In this document: positions 9,139 to 18,300 of the stretch, in pieces
Layout of the letters: each line of letters opens with the position of its first letter
How positions within the stretch are numbered: the stretch's first letter is position 1
From: VGJW01 sp035285595
Lineage (GTDB): Bacteria > Cyanobacteriota > Sericytochromatia > S15B-MN24 > VGJW01
Direction of reading: 5' to 3'
NCBI GenBank assembly: GCA_035285595.1
Contig: JAYKGV010000054.1
Location: forward strand, 1-64,000
Length of the DNA: 64,000 nucleotides
The notes under the pieces: model-generated
The model's input: only the letters and a program-made list of their open reading frames with translations
What the model was told of the DNA's origin: nothing
Databases searched by the model: none
Position numbers and translations under genes: made by a program

Positions 9139-9390
9139 ATGAGCAGCTACAAGCATTACTTGCCAGCAGCGTCGGGAGCTGAGCACGAGCTTCTCGAGAC
9201 TTTGGCCAAGGAGCATCCACGCCACTTGCAGGTACGTTCTCGTTGTCTTCGGGAATCGTCCCAGGTCTTCTTCGAGGTCGACTCTCCGGCGATGGCGGGC
9301 TGGATCTGGTTCATGCTCAGCCGTTTGCGTCAGGCTCAACGCAGGGTCGAGGCCCAGTACCGTTGGCCTGGCAAACGTCCCGCCGCCTGA
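9139..9390 (+). CDS. Small hypothetical protein
   Basis: An 83-residue soluble protein with no family I recognise. Charged and mixed in composition, it has one short hydrophobic helix (AGWIWFMLSRLRQAQRR) and an Arg-rich C-terminus. ATG 9139 is preceded by GGAGAAGACGG. It follows the chemoreceptor gene by 111 bases and converges on rarA with a 9-base gap. A perfect 6-bp hairpin spans its stop codon. Confidence 0.55.
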   Translation: MSSYKHYLPAASGAEHELLETLAKEHPRHLQVRSRCLRESSQVFFEVDSPAMAGWIWFMLSRLRQAQRRVEAQYRWPGKRPAA

Positions 9391-9399
9391 GAATCAGGC
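9385..9399 (+). terminator. Short hairpin over the stop codon between convergent genes
   Basis: GCCTGA (9385-9390) and TCAGGC (9394-9399) form a perfect 6-bp stem with a GAA loop. The left arm contains the TGA stop of the 83-residue gene. It ends directly at the rarA stop. There is no U-tract, so termination is only suggested. Confidence 0.3.
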
Positions 9400-10725
9400 T
9401 CAAGAGCCCGGAGCGGGAGGCAGATCCTCATTCGGGCGTTCCTGGCCTGCTTCGAGGCGCAGGCCTTCCCAGTGCGCCAGTCGTTGCAGGATGCGGTACT
9501 CCTGACCACGACCCAGAGGGCGATAGTAACGTCGAGGTGTCCGCCCCACGGGCCAGAATGAGCGCTTGGGGTCGAAAGCGCCGGGCATCCCGTGCGGGCT
9601 GGAATAGGCGTCGGCCGCGCCACGCACGGCCAGTCCCCTCAGCGACGAGGGTACGGGGCCTCCCGCTTCCTGCCTGACGTCTTCAAGTGCTTCGTTGATG
9701 GCAGCGTAGGCGGCTTGGCTCTTCGGGGCCGAGGCCAACCAAGTGACAGCCTGTCCCAGGGTGATCCTGGCCTCAGGCATGCCAATTTGTTGTACCGCAC
9801 CGAGTGCGGCCATCGCGGTGAGCAAAGACGTAGGATCTGCGTTTCCGACATCCTCGGATGCGAAGATGACCAGACGGCGAGCGATGAACAGCGGGTCTTC
9901 CCCGCCTTCAAGCAACCTTGCAAGCCAATGCAAGGCCGCGTCAGGGTCCGAGCCCCGCATCGACTTGATGAGCGCAGAGATGACATCGTAGTGACCCTCG
10001 CCTGTCTTGTCCTGTCCCAGGCGAGCCTGGTCCAGGACGGCGGGCAGTTCTGCCACTTCACGAATGCCGGCGGCAACCACGCATTCGAGGGCCCCCAAGG
10101 CGGCCCGGGCATCGCCACCGCACCAGCGGGCCACGGCGTGGAGCACGTCGTTTCCCAGGCTTTGAGCCGGCCGGCCGAGGCCACGTTCCGGGTCGGTCAG
10201 AGCCCGTTCGAGGATCTGGACAAGATCCGCTGCTGCCAGGGGCTCAAGTCGGTGAATGGACACTCGGCTTCGCAAGGCCGGGTTGATCTCGAGTCCGGGA
10301 TGTTCTGTCGTGGCTCCGATGAGTGTCACGGTGCCCCGTTCGACATGCGGCAGGAGCACGTCCTGCTGCGCCTTGTTGAAGCGATGGATTTCGTCGATGA
10401 ACAGCACGGTACGTTGGCCGAGCTGTCGGGCCCGGATGGCATCCTCGATGGCCCTGCGCACGTCCGCTACGCCGCCGCCGACGGCACTAAGGACGACGAA
10501 ACGAGCGTCCACCGACTGGGCCAGCAACATGGCGATGGTGGTCTTGCCGCAACCCGGTGGTCCCCAGAGGATGCAGCTGGGCAGGCGCCCCGCCGCCAAT
10601 TGGCGGCCCAGAGAACCTCTCGGGCCCAGCAAGGCGTCCTGGCCCGTCACCTCCTCCAGGCTTCGAGGGCGGATGCGATGGGCCAGAGGCGCTTCACGGT
10701 CGAGCGTTGCCTCGAAGAGGTCCAT
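9400..10725 (-). CDS. rarA: Replication-associated recombination protein A (AAA+ ATPase)
   Basis: RarA/MgsA is a clamp-loader-like AAA+ ATPase that acts at stalled replication forks and SSB-coated DNA. The 441 residues match the family. Visible are the N-terminal LAHRIRPRSLEEVTGQ, Walker A GPPGCGKTT near residue 55, Walker B FIDEIHRFNKAQQD, the sensor region GATTEHPGLEINPALRSR, and the C-terminal tetramerisation region with KSMRGSDPDAALHWLARLL. The ATG directly abuts the stop of the upstream 255-residue gene, so they are probably co-transcribed. Confidence 0.95.
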   Translation of the reverse strand: MDLFEATLDREAPLAHRIRPRSLEEVTGQDALLGPRGSLGRQLAAGRLPSCILWGPPGCGKTTIAMLLAQSVDARFVVLSAVGGGVADVRRAIEDAIRARQLGQRTVLFIDEIHRFNKAQQDVLLPHVERGTVTLIGATTEHPGLEINPALRSRVSIHRLEPLAAADLVQILERALTDPERGLGRPAQSLGNDVLHAVARWCGGDARAALGALECVVAAGIREVAELPAVLDQARLGQDKTGEGHYDVISALIKSMRGSDPDAALHWLARLLEGGEDPLFIARRLVIFASEDVGNADPTSLLTAMAALGAVQQIGMPEARITLGQAVTWLASAPKSQAAYAAINEALEDVRQEAGGPVPSSLRGLAVRGAADAYSSPHGMPGAFDPKRSFWPVGRTPRRYYRPLGRGQEYRILQRLAHWEGLRLEAGQERPNEDLPPAPGS

Positions 10726-11493
10726 CTATTTCTTGAAGATCCCGACGATTCCCTGGATGGCTCCGGCCAAAGACTGGACGCCATTGACCACTTGATTGAC
10801 CTGCTGGCCGAAGGGGTCAGTAGCCTGAGGTGCGAGGCCGACGCCATACGGCGTACCAGCCACGGGCATGGTCGTGACCGGAACGGGCGACCATCCGCTC
10901 TGGGGCGGAACCGGATTGGGCGCGGGTACTTGGGGCCACGCAGGAACGGTCGGGAACACGGGCGGAGTCGGAGTCTGTGGCAGAGGCTGGGGCTGGGGCG
11001 CAGGCTGACCGCCTGGCAGACCTTGGGCAGGGACGCCTTGCTTGTAGGCGTTGACTGCGGTGCTGATGCCGGCCAACAAGGCGCCGACGCCCGCGACGAC
11101 CTGAGTGACCTTCTCGAGGTCGGAAACCTTGTCTTTCTTGGGTTTTGCCGAGCCTGGTTGGTTCGTGGCCTGTGGGGTCGGGATCCATAGTCCCTGAACC
11201 TCGGCAGGGATAGGCCAATTGATGAGCATCACCCGATTGGACTGGGCGATCCAATCGGCGAGGCGCTGCACCTCGGCAGAGTCTCGGACAGGATCCAACC
11301 TGTAGGTTTGCTGGACGAACTGTGCCAGAGTCAGCCGTTGAGGATTGCCGGCAGGCAACGGCTGCCAGGTCAGACCCGGACGACCTTGGCCGGTAGGTGC
11401 GGCGACAGGAGGCTGGGAGGCCACGGGTGCTGCCGGCCTTTGCGCCATGATCTGGCGGACGCGTGCCGAGAAGTCATCGACGGTGGTGGGCAT
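10726..11493 (-). CDS. Hypothetical Pro/Gln-rich protein upstream of rarA
   Basis: A 255-residue protein of no recognised family. An Ala/Pro-rich N-terminus is followed by a folded-looking segment around residues 50-110 (LTLAQFVQQTYRLDP...ADWIAQSNRVMLINWP). Next come a hydrophobic helix (TQVVAGVGALLAGISTAV), a Pro/Gln-rich low-complexity stretch, and a hydrophobic C-terminus ending in GIFKK. There is no signal peptide. A GGAGG lies 8 bases before the ATG. It sits immediately before rarA with no gap. A scaffold or secreted low-complexity protein is possible; no function is claimed. Confidence 0.6.
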   Translation of the reverse strand: MPTTVDDFSARVRQIMAQRPAAPVASQPPVAAPTGQGRPGLTWQPLPAGNPQRLTLAQFVQQTYRLDPVRDSAEVQRLADWIAQSNRVMLINWPIPAEVQGLWIPTPQATNQPGSAKPKKDKVSDLEKVTQVVAGVGALLAGISTAVNAYKQGVPAQGLPGGQPAPQPQPLPQTPTPPVFPTVPAWPQVPAPNPVPPQSGWSPVPVTTMPVAGTPYGVGLAPQATDPFGQQVNQVVNGVQSLAGAIQGIVGIFKK

Positions 11494-11626
11494 CGTGGAG
11501 TCCTCCGGGGGGGCCTTCTCCGGCCCTGAGGGTTATATAGGGTTGGACAGGCGTCACGAGGGTAAAGGAATTGAGAATGAACGGTTAAAAACACAAGACA
11601 GCGACCATGCGTGGCGGAGAGGGGTG

Positions 11627-11902
11627 TTGTACGATCTGGACGTGACATCTTCCCTGTCGTCCCCGACCGACCTTTCACTGCAAGAAGACGAGGCTGACGT
11701 TCTGCTGCTCGAGACGCTGCGCGGGCTTCGGATTCACGCCTTGACCGCATCTCCCGTTCAGTTGGCGCTTGATGTCTCGCTCGGGCGACTGTTGTTGGCC
11801 CGCATGCGCGCCCCAGCCCTGCGGCAGGAGGCCGAGGGCTTCCTCAAGGCGATGGGCGTGATGCAGGCTCGGCGCAGGCCCCCGTCCCCCGTACGTTCCT
11901 GA
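11627..11902 (+). CDS. Small hypothetical protein, TTG start
   Basis: A 91-residue soluble, Leu/Ala-rich, mostly helical protein I do not recognise. The frame is open further upstream, but the best ribosome site is GGAGAGG at 11615-11621, 5 bases before TTG 11627; GTG 11624 and GTG 11642 are alternatives. It ends in a basic PSPVRS tail 25 bases before the O-antigen ligase gene, so the two may be co-transcribed. Confidence 0.5.
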   Translation: MYDLDVTSSLSSPTDLSLQEDEADVLLLETLRGLRIHALTASPVQLALDVSLGRLLLARMRAPALRQEAEGFLKAMGVMQARRRPPSPVRS

Positions 11903-11927
11903 CCCACGTTTCGCGAGTGTTCCCGCC

Positions 11928-14018
11928 ATGTCCGTCGCCACTGCCCCTGCGCGCCGCGCCGTCCTGACGTTGCCCGGACCCGACGAGATCATCGAAGGCT
12001 TGTCGTGGGTGCTTCTGGGGCTGGCCCCGTTGCTGATCAACGTCTACAACGTCGATGCCTATCGGACGGTGCAGGCCACGGTTTCTACCGTTCTCTTATT
12101 GGTCATTACGACGACGTGGGGCGTCAAGGTCACGCTGGACGGACGGTGGCGCAGCCTCGGTCGCCTGCCTCTCTGGCCCGGGTTTGCGGGATTTCTGCTG
12201 TGGTTGGGCCTCGGAGGAGTGTTGCACTCGCCCTCGTGGCCCGTGACGGGTGCAAGTCTGCTCAACCTGACCTTGTACCTGCTGTGGGCGTACGTCGTGG
12301 CAGATCTCGGTGCCAGAATCCCTGGATTCCTGTGGCGGCTGCTCGTGCCCATTGGCTTTGCCTTCGTGGCCAACAACCTTTCAGGTGTCCTGCAGCATCG
12401 TGGATTTCTATTTCAAGGCGTGTCGCAAGATGGCTACTCCGGTCTATATGCGTGGTGGCCATTCAAGACGCAAGGCGCCTCCAACTATTTCGCCGGCCTG
12501 CAGGCTCCTTCCCGACTGGGCTCGGCTGCGGGGACTCTCGGGAATCAGAACGTTCTCGGCGGGTACCTGACGGCCACGGTCCCCATCTTCACCCTCCTGC
12601 CGCTGGTCGTGCTGGCGCGCTGGCAGGAACTGCGCCGCTGGTGTGTCGTGCGTTGGCCGGGCATCGGTACAGGTGGGGCGCAGGTCCTCTTGCAGGGGGC
12701 CTTCGCCATCTTGTTCCTGAACGCAGGCCTCGCCTTCGCTGCCTTGCTGGCCACCGATACCCGAGGTGCTTGGCTGGGCGTGGCCGGGGCCTTCTTGGTC
12801 GGCCTGCTGGTCGTGCCGGCCTTCTTCCGCAAGCGCATCGAGCAAATTCCCGGTCCGCAGCGCATGGCCGTAGGAGCAGGGCTGTTGGTCTTTGTCGCGC
12901 TGCTTTCGGCGCTTGCCATGTCGGCTGGCGTGACGCCGAAGATGCTGCAGGAGAAGCTCAGCAACACGTGGACCATCAAGCAGAGGTTGGTGGCTTGGCA
13001 GGTCGCTGCGGAGATGGCCAAGGACGAGCCCGTCCTGGGCCAGGGAGTGGGGACCTACAAGATTCACTACTTCAAGTTCCTTGCCAAGCACTTCGACGGT
13101 CGTCCCGTTCCGGTCTACATGCACCATCGGTACGTCCAGGCCCACAACGATTTCATCCAGTTGGCCGGCGAGGCGGGTTGGACTGGTCTGGCCATGGGAC
13201 TTGGTCTGCTCGGTGCCTTCTGGATCGGTATTCCCCGGTGGTTGTGGCGCAGGCAACCGGAGGCTGGAGAGGCACTGCTCGTGCTCGGGGCTGGATTGGG
13301 GACCTTGGGCATGGCGATTTTCGCGGTGTCGGGGTTTCCTTTTCACATTGCGGCTTCCTCCGCCGTCTTCGCGGCTTGGGTCGGAATTGTGCTGGCTCCC
13401 CAATGGCGGGAGCGGATGGCTCTTCCGGTCGTCTCCGATCCGGTCGAAGCCGGTGCAACCTTGCCACCCGGGCTACCTGGCACGTCAGCCTCTCCCTCCG
13501 TCGGGTCTCCTGCGCCTGCCGGCACTCCCGCGTGGGTCGCGAGCGGTGTCGCGATGGGATTGGCCGTTTCCTTCGGCATGGGGGTGCTGCGCCATTTCGA
13601 GGCGGACATGCTCACCAAGGCCGGGATGGATCTTTACAAACAGGGCGACTACGGAACGGCCCTGCGCAAGCTGGAGGACGCCGTGGCTCGTGATCCCGAG
13701 CGCGGCGATGCCCGTTTGGTCCTCGGCATCCTTTACATGATGACGAGGCGCTGCACCATGGCCGAGGAGCAGTTCACCCGCGCCCAGACCAGTTACGACG
13801 ACGTGACCCTGCATTACTACATGGGACGACTCTACGAGGGCCTCGCACGCCCAGAAGAGGCCCGCCGCGAGTACCTCCAGGCCCGATCCTACTTCCCCGA
13901 GGGGGAGGAGGTGCGCAAGGCCGTGGATCGGCGGTTGGCCCTTCTGGAATCGGGACAGCCGGACCCGGCTGCGCTCGAGGCGTGCGCTGCAGTCGCCACT
14001 CCGGCAGCTACCCGCTGA
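11928..14018 (+). CDS. O-antigen ligase/polymerase (Wzy/WaaL-like) with C-terminal TPR
   Basis: A 696-residue inner-membrane protein. About ten to twelve membrane helices span residues 20-480. A large extracytoplasmic loop contains the short segments typical of the WaaL/Wzy superfamily, such as DEPVLGQGVGTYKIHYF and YVQAHNDFIQLAGEAGWTGL; the latter is the conserved His-containing signature. After a Pro-rich linker there is one more helix, then about 130 residues of TPR repeats (DYGTALRKLEDAVARDPE). Members ligate or polymerise glycans on lipid carriers. The exact role is unknown; a link to the 34-48 kb polysaccharide block is inferred. Confidence 0.8.
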   Translation: MSVATAPARRAVLTLPGPDEIIEGLSWVLLGLAPLLINVYNVDAYRTVQATVSTVLLLVITTTWGVKVTLDGRWRSLGRLPLWPGFAGFLLWLGLGGVLHSPSWPVTGASLLNLTLYLLWAYVVADLGARIPGFLWRLLVPIGFAFVANNLSGVLQHRGFLFQGVSQDGYSGLYAWWPFKTQGASNYFAGLQAPSRLGSAAGTLGNQNVLGGYLTATVPIFTLLPLVVLARWQELRRWCVVRWPGIGTGGAQVLLQGAFAILFLNAGLAFAALLATDTRGAWLGVAGAFLVGLLVVPAFFRKRIEQIPGPQRMAVGAGLLVFVALLSALAMSAGVTPKMLQEKLSNTWTIKQRLVAWQVAAEMAKDEPVLGQGVGTYKIHYFKFLAKHFDGRPVPVYMHHRYVQAHNDFIQLAGEAGWTGLAMGLGLLGAFWIGIPRWLWRRQPEAGEALLVLGAGLGTLGMAIFAVSGFPFHIAASSAVFAAWVGIVLAPQWRERMALPVVSDPVEAGATLPPGLPGTSASPSVGSPAPAGTPAWVASGVAMGLAVSFGMGVLRHFEADMLTKAGMDLYKQGDYGTALRKLEDAVARDPERGDARLVLGILYMMTRRCTMAEEQFTRAQTSYDDVTLHYYMGRLYEGLARPEEARREYLQARSYFPEGEEVRKAVDRRLALLESGQPDPAALEACAAVATPAATR

Positions 14019-14031
14019 CGGGTGACCGTCT

Positions 14032-14769
14032 TCATCGATCCTGAGCCGTGGGCCTGAGGACGATTTCGCCGATGCACACGTGCGAGGGTCGGGTAAGGGC
14101 CCAGCCGATGGCCTCTGCGACGTCCTCCGCCCCCAGAGGCACCATGGAGTTGGCCCAACGTTGCAGGCTTTCTCTTGTCGCTTCGTGGGGGATCAGACCC
14201 TGCAATTCGGTGGCGACGAGTCCGGGCGAGATGAGCGTGACGCGGATTCCGAGACGTGCGACTTCGCGTCGCAGTCCCTCGCCGAAGGCCCGTAAACCTG
14301 CCTTGGTGGCCGAGTAGCCGGCCCCGGTGGGGGCGGCAGATAGACCCGCTACCGAAGACACCAGAACCAGATCTCCGTATCCTTGGACCTGCATGGGAGT
14401 CAGAGCCGCCTGGCATAGTGCCATCACGGAGGTGAGGTTGATCTCGACCATCTGGCGCCATTGATCCATGGATGCCTCGTGCACGGGAGAGAGGGGCATC
14501 ACTCCGGCGTTGGCCACCACCCCATCCAGACGGCCCCAGCGTTGCCGTACGGACGGTACCAGCATCTCGGCCTCGACGGGCTGTGCGAGATCGCAGACGT
14601 GGAGCGATGTCCGCTCCAACAGGGAACTGGCCACCGCTTCGAGACGGTCCTGGCGCCGCGCGGCCAACGCGACCGTGGCACCCAAGGAGTGAAGGCGGCT
14701 GGCGGTGGCGGCTCCGATGCCTGATGAGGCACCGGTGATCAGAACCACCTTTCCTTCCAGTGGCCTCAC
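14032..14769 (-). CDS. Short-chain dehydrogenase/reductase
   Basis: A classical SDR of 245 residues. The cofactor motif TGASSGIG is near residue 13, NAG is present (VVANAGVMPLS), and the catalytic triad is Ser (VLVSSVAG) with Tyr-x3-Lys (YSATKAG). The Arg/Arg pair after the second strand (AARRQDR) suggests NADP preference. The substrate is not predictable. Its ATG overlaps the stop of the upstream secreted-protein gene by 4 bases, and it converges on the O-antigen ligase gene. Confidence 0.88.
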   Translation of the reverse strand: MRPLEGKVVLITGASSGIGAATASRLHSLGATVALAARRQDRLEAVASSLLERTSLHVCDLAQPVEAEMLVPSVRQRWGRLDGVVANAGVMPLSPVHEASMDQWRQMVEINLTSVMALCQAALTPMQVQGYGDLVLVSSVAGLSAAPTGAGYSATKAGLRAFGEGLRREVARLGIRVTLISPGLVATELQGLIPHEATRESLQRWANSMVPLGAEDVAEAIGWALTRPSHVCIGEIVLRPTAQDR

Positions 14770-15989
14770 GAAGGCTCGGCCACAGTCGGCTCAGCGTTCG
14801 GCTCGGTCGAACCCTCCGCTGCACCTTCCGTCGGTCCTTCCGCGAACCAGACGTCCTCCGTCAGATGGCGTTTGCCGTGCTGAATGAAGTAAGACGTCAT
14901 CCGCAAGTCGTCCTTGCTTTTCACCCACTTGATCCGGGAGCCCAGTTCCGTGATGCCGAGGCTGGAAAGTTCAGTCAGTTCTTCAGGCTGGGGCCGCGCA
15001 TCATGGTTGAGATCGCGCCAAACCTTCAGGCCCTCGAGTTCCTTCCCTTTCAAGACGCCGAGCCCCGGCAGCGCCCCGGATTTCTTGCCCCCTGCGGCGA
15101 GTCGGGCCTCGCGATCAAACAAGGCTCCAAGCTTGGCATAGCCGTTTCCAAACCGCTGTCCGCCGAAGAGATCGTTGCCGTCAAGAGGCTTGCCCTCGGC
15201 TGCGGCACGCGTGACACGACCTTCACGATCATCCACGAGGAAACCGTCTCGCCCGCCTTTGAGCCATTCGAAGCGTCCGGGCTTCCCGATTGCCTTCAGG
15301 TCGAAGAGCACCGAGTCGTCCATCGTGAAGCCCTTGGTCGGATCGAAGCGGACATAGCCCGAAGCTTTACCCGTCACTTCGATCCGTCCCGAGTGATCCA
15401 GATCGAGGGCGACGGGGCTGGACAAGGCCATGGCTACTACCGGGAGGTTTCGTCCATTCGCGCTGACCGAGAAGCCTTCGCTGTAGTGAAAGTAACCTGC
15501 GGAGAAGTTGGCGTTGTAGCTGCCCCGGTTTGCCACTGAGGAGGTGGGCACGCGCGCCACGATCTGGCCGTGCTCCGTGAATACGACGGCTTGGCCAGGC
15601 CGCAGCTCCATGTTCATGATCTCGGAGTTTCGCTGCATGGCCGCTGCGATGTCACCGGAATATCTATGTCCGCTCTGATTGCGGCGCCACTTTTCGAAGA
15701 ATAGCCTGCCGGGCGTTCTGTAACCTTCGTTCCAGCGATCCCACTGGATACTGTTGTCCCCACGGGCATAGATGAAGATGCGCGGCAGTTCATACACGAG
15801 CCGTTCGTCGGTTCTCGTGCGGGTCACCGTGAAGCAGCTGCCTGTGCCGCTCCGTTGCAATACGGGGGCGCTCCATTTACTTCGGGTCTCTCCTTCGTGT
15901 GCCCCCGCCGGATCGGGGGCAAGGAGAGAAGATGTGGCTAGTGCCACCAGTGGAAAAACACGCCACGGGATTGAGATTGCCAGCTTCAT
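14766..15989 (-). CDS. Secreted protein with degenerate calcium-binding-repeat domain
   Basis: A 407-residue exported protein. A signal peptide (about 1-30) ends near DPAGAHEG. The second half follows the layout seen at the C-terminus of RTX-like calcium-binding proteins: VALDLDHSGRIE, a GGRDGFLVDD segment, LDGNDLFGG, NGYAKLGALFD, then VWRDLNHDARPQPEEL and a LSSLGITEL end. Several Asp positions of the calcium loops are replaced, so binding may be weak. The tail is Glu/Pro/Thr-rich. It follows the oppC-like gene by 46 bases and overlaps the SDR start by 4 bases. Function is unknown. Confidence 0.6.
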   Translation of the reverse strand: MKLAISIPWRVFPLVALATSSLLAPDPAGAHEGETRSKWSAPVLQRSGTGSCFTVTRTRTDERLVYELPRIFIYARGDNSIQWDRWNEGYRTPGRLFFEKWRRNQSGHRYSGDIAAAMQRNSEIMNMELRPGQAVVFTEHGQIVARVPTSSVANRGSYNANFSAGYFHYSEGFSVSANGRNLPVVAMALSSPVALDLDHSGRIEVTGKASGYVRFDPTKGFTMDDSVLFDLKAIGKPGRFEWLKGGRDGFLVDDREGRVTRAAAEGKPLDGNDLFGGQRFGNGYAKLGALFDREARLAAGGKKSGALPGLGVLKGKELEGLKVWRDLNHDARPQPEELTELSSLGITELGSRIKWVKSKDDLRMTSYFIQHGKRHLTEDVWFAEGPTEGAAEGSTEPNAEPTVAEPS

Positions 15990-16035
15990 GGCATATCTGT
16001 ACCCTCCCTCAGGGCGGTACCTGCACCTCTTGGGA

Positions 16036-17208
16036 TCAGACGCGCCGCTTGCTGTCGAAGGCGTCCCTCAAGCCATCCCCCAGAAAATTCCAGGCCACGG
16101 TCACGAGAACGATGGCAACACCTGGAGCCAGAAGCCACGGGTGCGTGACCAGATCCGACACGTTGAGAGCAGGTTCGAGCATATTGCCCCACGAGGCATC
16201 TGGCGGCTGAACACCAAGTCCCAGTAGTGACAGCACGCTTTCGCCATAAATATAGCCGGGAATGGACAACGAGACCGAGATGACGACCCATGTGGCGGTC
16301 TGAGGAAGCAGGTGCTTGACGATGATCCAGAGGTGTCCGGCACCGGCGGCCCTTGCAGCTTCGATGTACTCCTGATGCTTGAGGGACAACACCATGCCAC
16401 GAATGACGCGCGCGAGTCCTGCCCATCCCAGGAATGACAGAATGATGGTGATGACGTAGAAGCGCTGTGTCGGTGTGATGTCCCACTTGTAGGTGACACC
16501 GAAGAGGGCGAGCAGGAGGTAGAACGTCGGGAAGGCCAATACGGTTTCAACCAGCCACATCAGGACGGCATCTATCCAACCCCCGAAGTAACCTGCTGCA
16601 CCGCCCACGAGGGTGCCGACCGGGATGACGATGAGGAGGGCAATGATCCCGACCGTGAGCGAGACGCGGGCCCCGAAGAGCAACCTCGAGAACTGGTCGC
16701 GTCCTGCATTGTCTGCCCCCAGAAGGTAAAGGGGAGCCGTTTGTCCCTCGATGCCGAAAAGATGTCGGTCACCCGGGATGAGGCCCAGAATACGGTACGG
16801 TTCGCCCTTGACCCAGAGGCCGAGGCTGTGACGAACCGTGCGATCTTCTTGCCATTCGCCGAGGGTCATGTCGGCTGGTGCCCCTGCCTGGAAGATGGCG
16901 GAATAATCGTCCTGTTTCTTGTGGTCATAGATGAAAGGGGCACGCCAACGCCCTTCGTCGTCCCGCAGATGAATTTCCGCAGGGGGCTGGAAGGCGCGGT
17001 TGCGTTCTTCACTCAAGGGGGAGTAAGGGGCGAAGACGTCCGCGAGCAGCATGACCAGATAGACGGCCAGAAGCAGCCAGAATGCGAAGAAGGCCGGGCG
17101 ATGCTTGCGGAAGCGCCGCCAGAAGCGAGCGCGGGCCGAAATCGGCGGCGGCAGGGCGTCGGCGGCAGGGCGGGCGGCTACGGCCGCAGGGGTCGCCTGG
17201 GTCATCAC
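16036..17208 (-). CDS. Peptide/opine ABC transporter permease (OppC/DppC-like)
   Basis: The second inner-membrane permease of an oligopeptide-type importer, 390 residues. It has an N-terminal helix (FFAFWLLLAVYLVMLLADVF), a long extracytoplasmic insert of about 110 residues, the GADNAGRDQFSRLLFGARVSLTVG entry to the permease core, and the EAA loop EYIEAARAAGAGHLWIIVKH that contacts the ATPase. It ends in the family's typical DGLRDAFDSK. It begins one base after the oppB-like stop. No ATPase gene is beside it, so the ATPases must be elsewhere. Confidence 0.9.
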   Translation of the reverse strand: MMTQATPAAVAARPAADALPPPISARARFWRRFRKHRPAFFAFWLLLAVYLVMLLADVFAPYSPLSEERNRAFQPPAEIHLRDDEGRWRAPFIYDHKKQDDYSAIFQAGAPADMTLGEWQEDRTVRHSLGLWVKGEPYRILGLIPGDRHLFGIEGQTAPLYLLGADNAGRDQFSRLLFGARVSLTVGIIALLIVIPVGTLVGGAAGYFGGWIDAVLMWLVETVLAFPTFYLLLALFGVTYKWDITPTQRFYVITIILSFLGWAGLARVIRGMVLSLKHQEYIEAARAAGAGHLWIIVKHLLPQTATWVVISVSLSIPGYIYGESVLSLLGLGVQPPDASWGNMLEPALNVSDLVTHPWLLAPGVAIVLVTVAWNFLGDGLRDAFDSKRRV

Positions 17209-17209
17209 G

Positions 17210-18205
17210 TCAGGCCTCCAGCTTGATCCGGGGGTCGGACAGGGCCAGCAGCACGTCGGCCAGCAGGTTGCCCAGAAGCAGCATGAGGGCGCCCGTCATC
17301 ACACCCGCCATAGCGAGGTTGACGTCCTGTTTAAGCAGGGCGTCCAGCATCATCTGGCCGAGCCCCGGCCAGGAGATGATGTTCTCGATGATGGCGAAGC
17401 CGGAGAGCAGGCTGGCGAACTCGAAGCCCAGCAAGGTGATCATCGGATTGAGCGCGTTGCGGACGGCATGCTTGTAGATGACGGTGTTCTCGGGCAAACC
17501 CTTGGCTCTGGCCGTGCGCACGTATTCTTCGCCGAGGATGTCGAGCAGGTTGCCTCGCATCCGGCGTTGCAGGATAGCGATGGAGCCGATGCCGACGGCC
17601 AGTACGGGGATGATCAGATGCCAGGCCTGGTCCACCACCTGCTGGACAGGGCCCATCAATGCGTGGTCGGGACCGGTCATGCCGCCGATGGGAAAGAAGC
17701 CCGGGTGGCTCTGATTCCACCACGCCGCTCCCATCAGCAACAGGATTGCAAGGAAGAAGTCCGGGACTCCGAGAAAAAAGAACGTGACGGACGAGAAGAT
17801 CTTCTCAAACCACGAATATTGTTTGACTGCCATCAAGATGCCGAGGGGCAAGGCGATGAGCCAGGTGAAGAGGAAGGCGGACAGGCCTAGCACCAAGGTG
17901 GCTTGAAGCTTCAGCCCGATGAGCGTCGAGACCTTCTCCCGATAGTCGTAGGATTCACCGAGGTCACCAGTGGCAAAGTTCTTCGCCCACTTCAGGTATT
18001 GGATAGGAACGGGCTGATCCAATCCCAGTCGGGTGCGCTCGCGGTCAATGGCCTCTTGGCTGACCGTGGGATTGTTCATCATCTTGTTCGACACGTAGTC
18101 GCCAGGGGCGAGCTTCGAGATGCCGAAGGTGATGACCGAGATCAGCAGCAGCTTCGGCAGCATCTGCAGCAGCCGTTGCAGGATGTATCGGAACATGCGG
18201 GCCAT
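17210..18205 (-). CDS. Peptide ABC transporter permease (OppB/DppB-like)
   Basis: The first permease of the same importer, 331 residues with six helices. The N-terminus is typical (ILQRLLQMLPKLLLISVITFGISKLAPGD), and the EAA loop is EEYVRTARAKGLPENTVIYKHAVRNAL. The C-terminus ends in LADVLLALSDPRIKLE, also typical. It forms a transmembrane channel with the OppC-like product and lies 95 bases downstream of the substrate-binding protein. Confidence 0.9.
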   Translation of the reverse strand: MARMFRYILQRLLQMLPKLLLISVITFGISKLAPGDYVSNKMMNNPTVSQEAIDRERTRLGLDQPVPIQYLKWAKNFATGDLGESYDYREKVSTLIGLKLQATLVLGLSAFLFTWLIALPLGILMAVKQYSWFEKIFSSVTFFFLGVPDFFLAILLLMGAAWWNQSHPGFFPIGGMTGPDHALMGPVQQVVDQAWHLIIPVLAVGIGSIAILQRRMRGNLLDILGEEYVRTARAKGLPENTVIYKHAVRNALNPMITLLGFEFASLLSGFAIIENIISWPGLGQMMLDALLKQDVNLAMAGVMTGALMLLLGNLLADVLLALSDPRIKLEA

Positions 18206-18300
18206 TGTACGGCTTGGACACGCGTTACGCCATGACAGTCGAACGGGGCCCCCGATGATCCGGTGCCCCGTTGGTCACGTCGAGCGGCCTCGACCTTGCG

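Noticed and set aside
9592..11190. A 532-codon plus-strand frame opposite rarA
   Set aside because: It is antisense to conserved RarA motifs and has no family features.
16000..16021. Imperfect GTACC...GGTAC hairpin before the secreted-protein gene
   Set aside because: The stem is interrupted and the loop carries the ribosome-site-like GGAGGG; too weak to call as a regulator.
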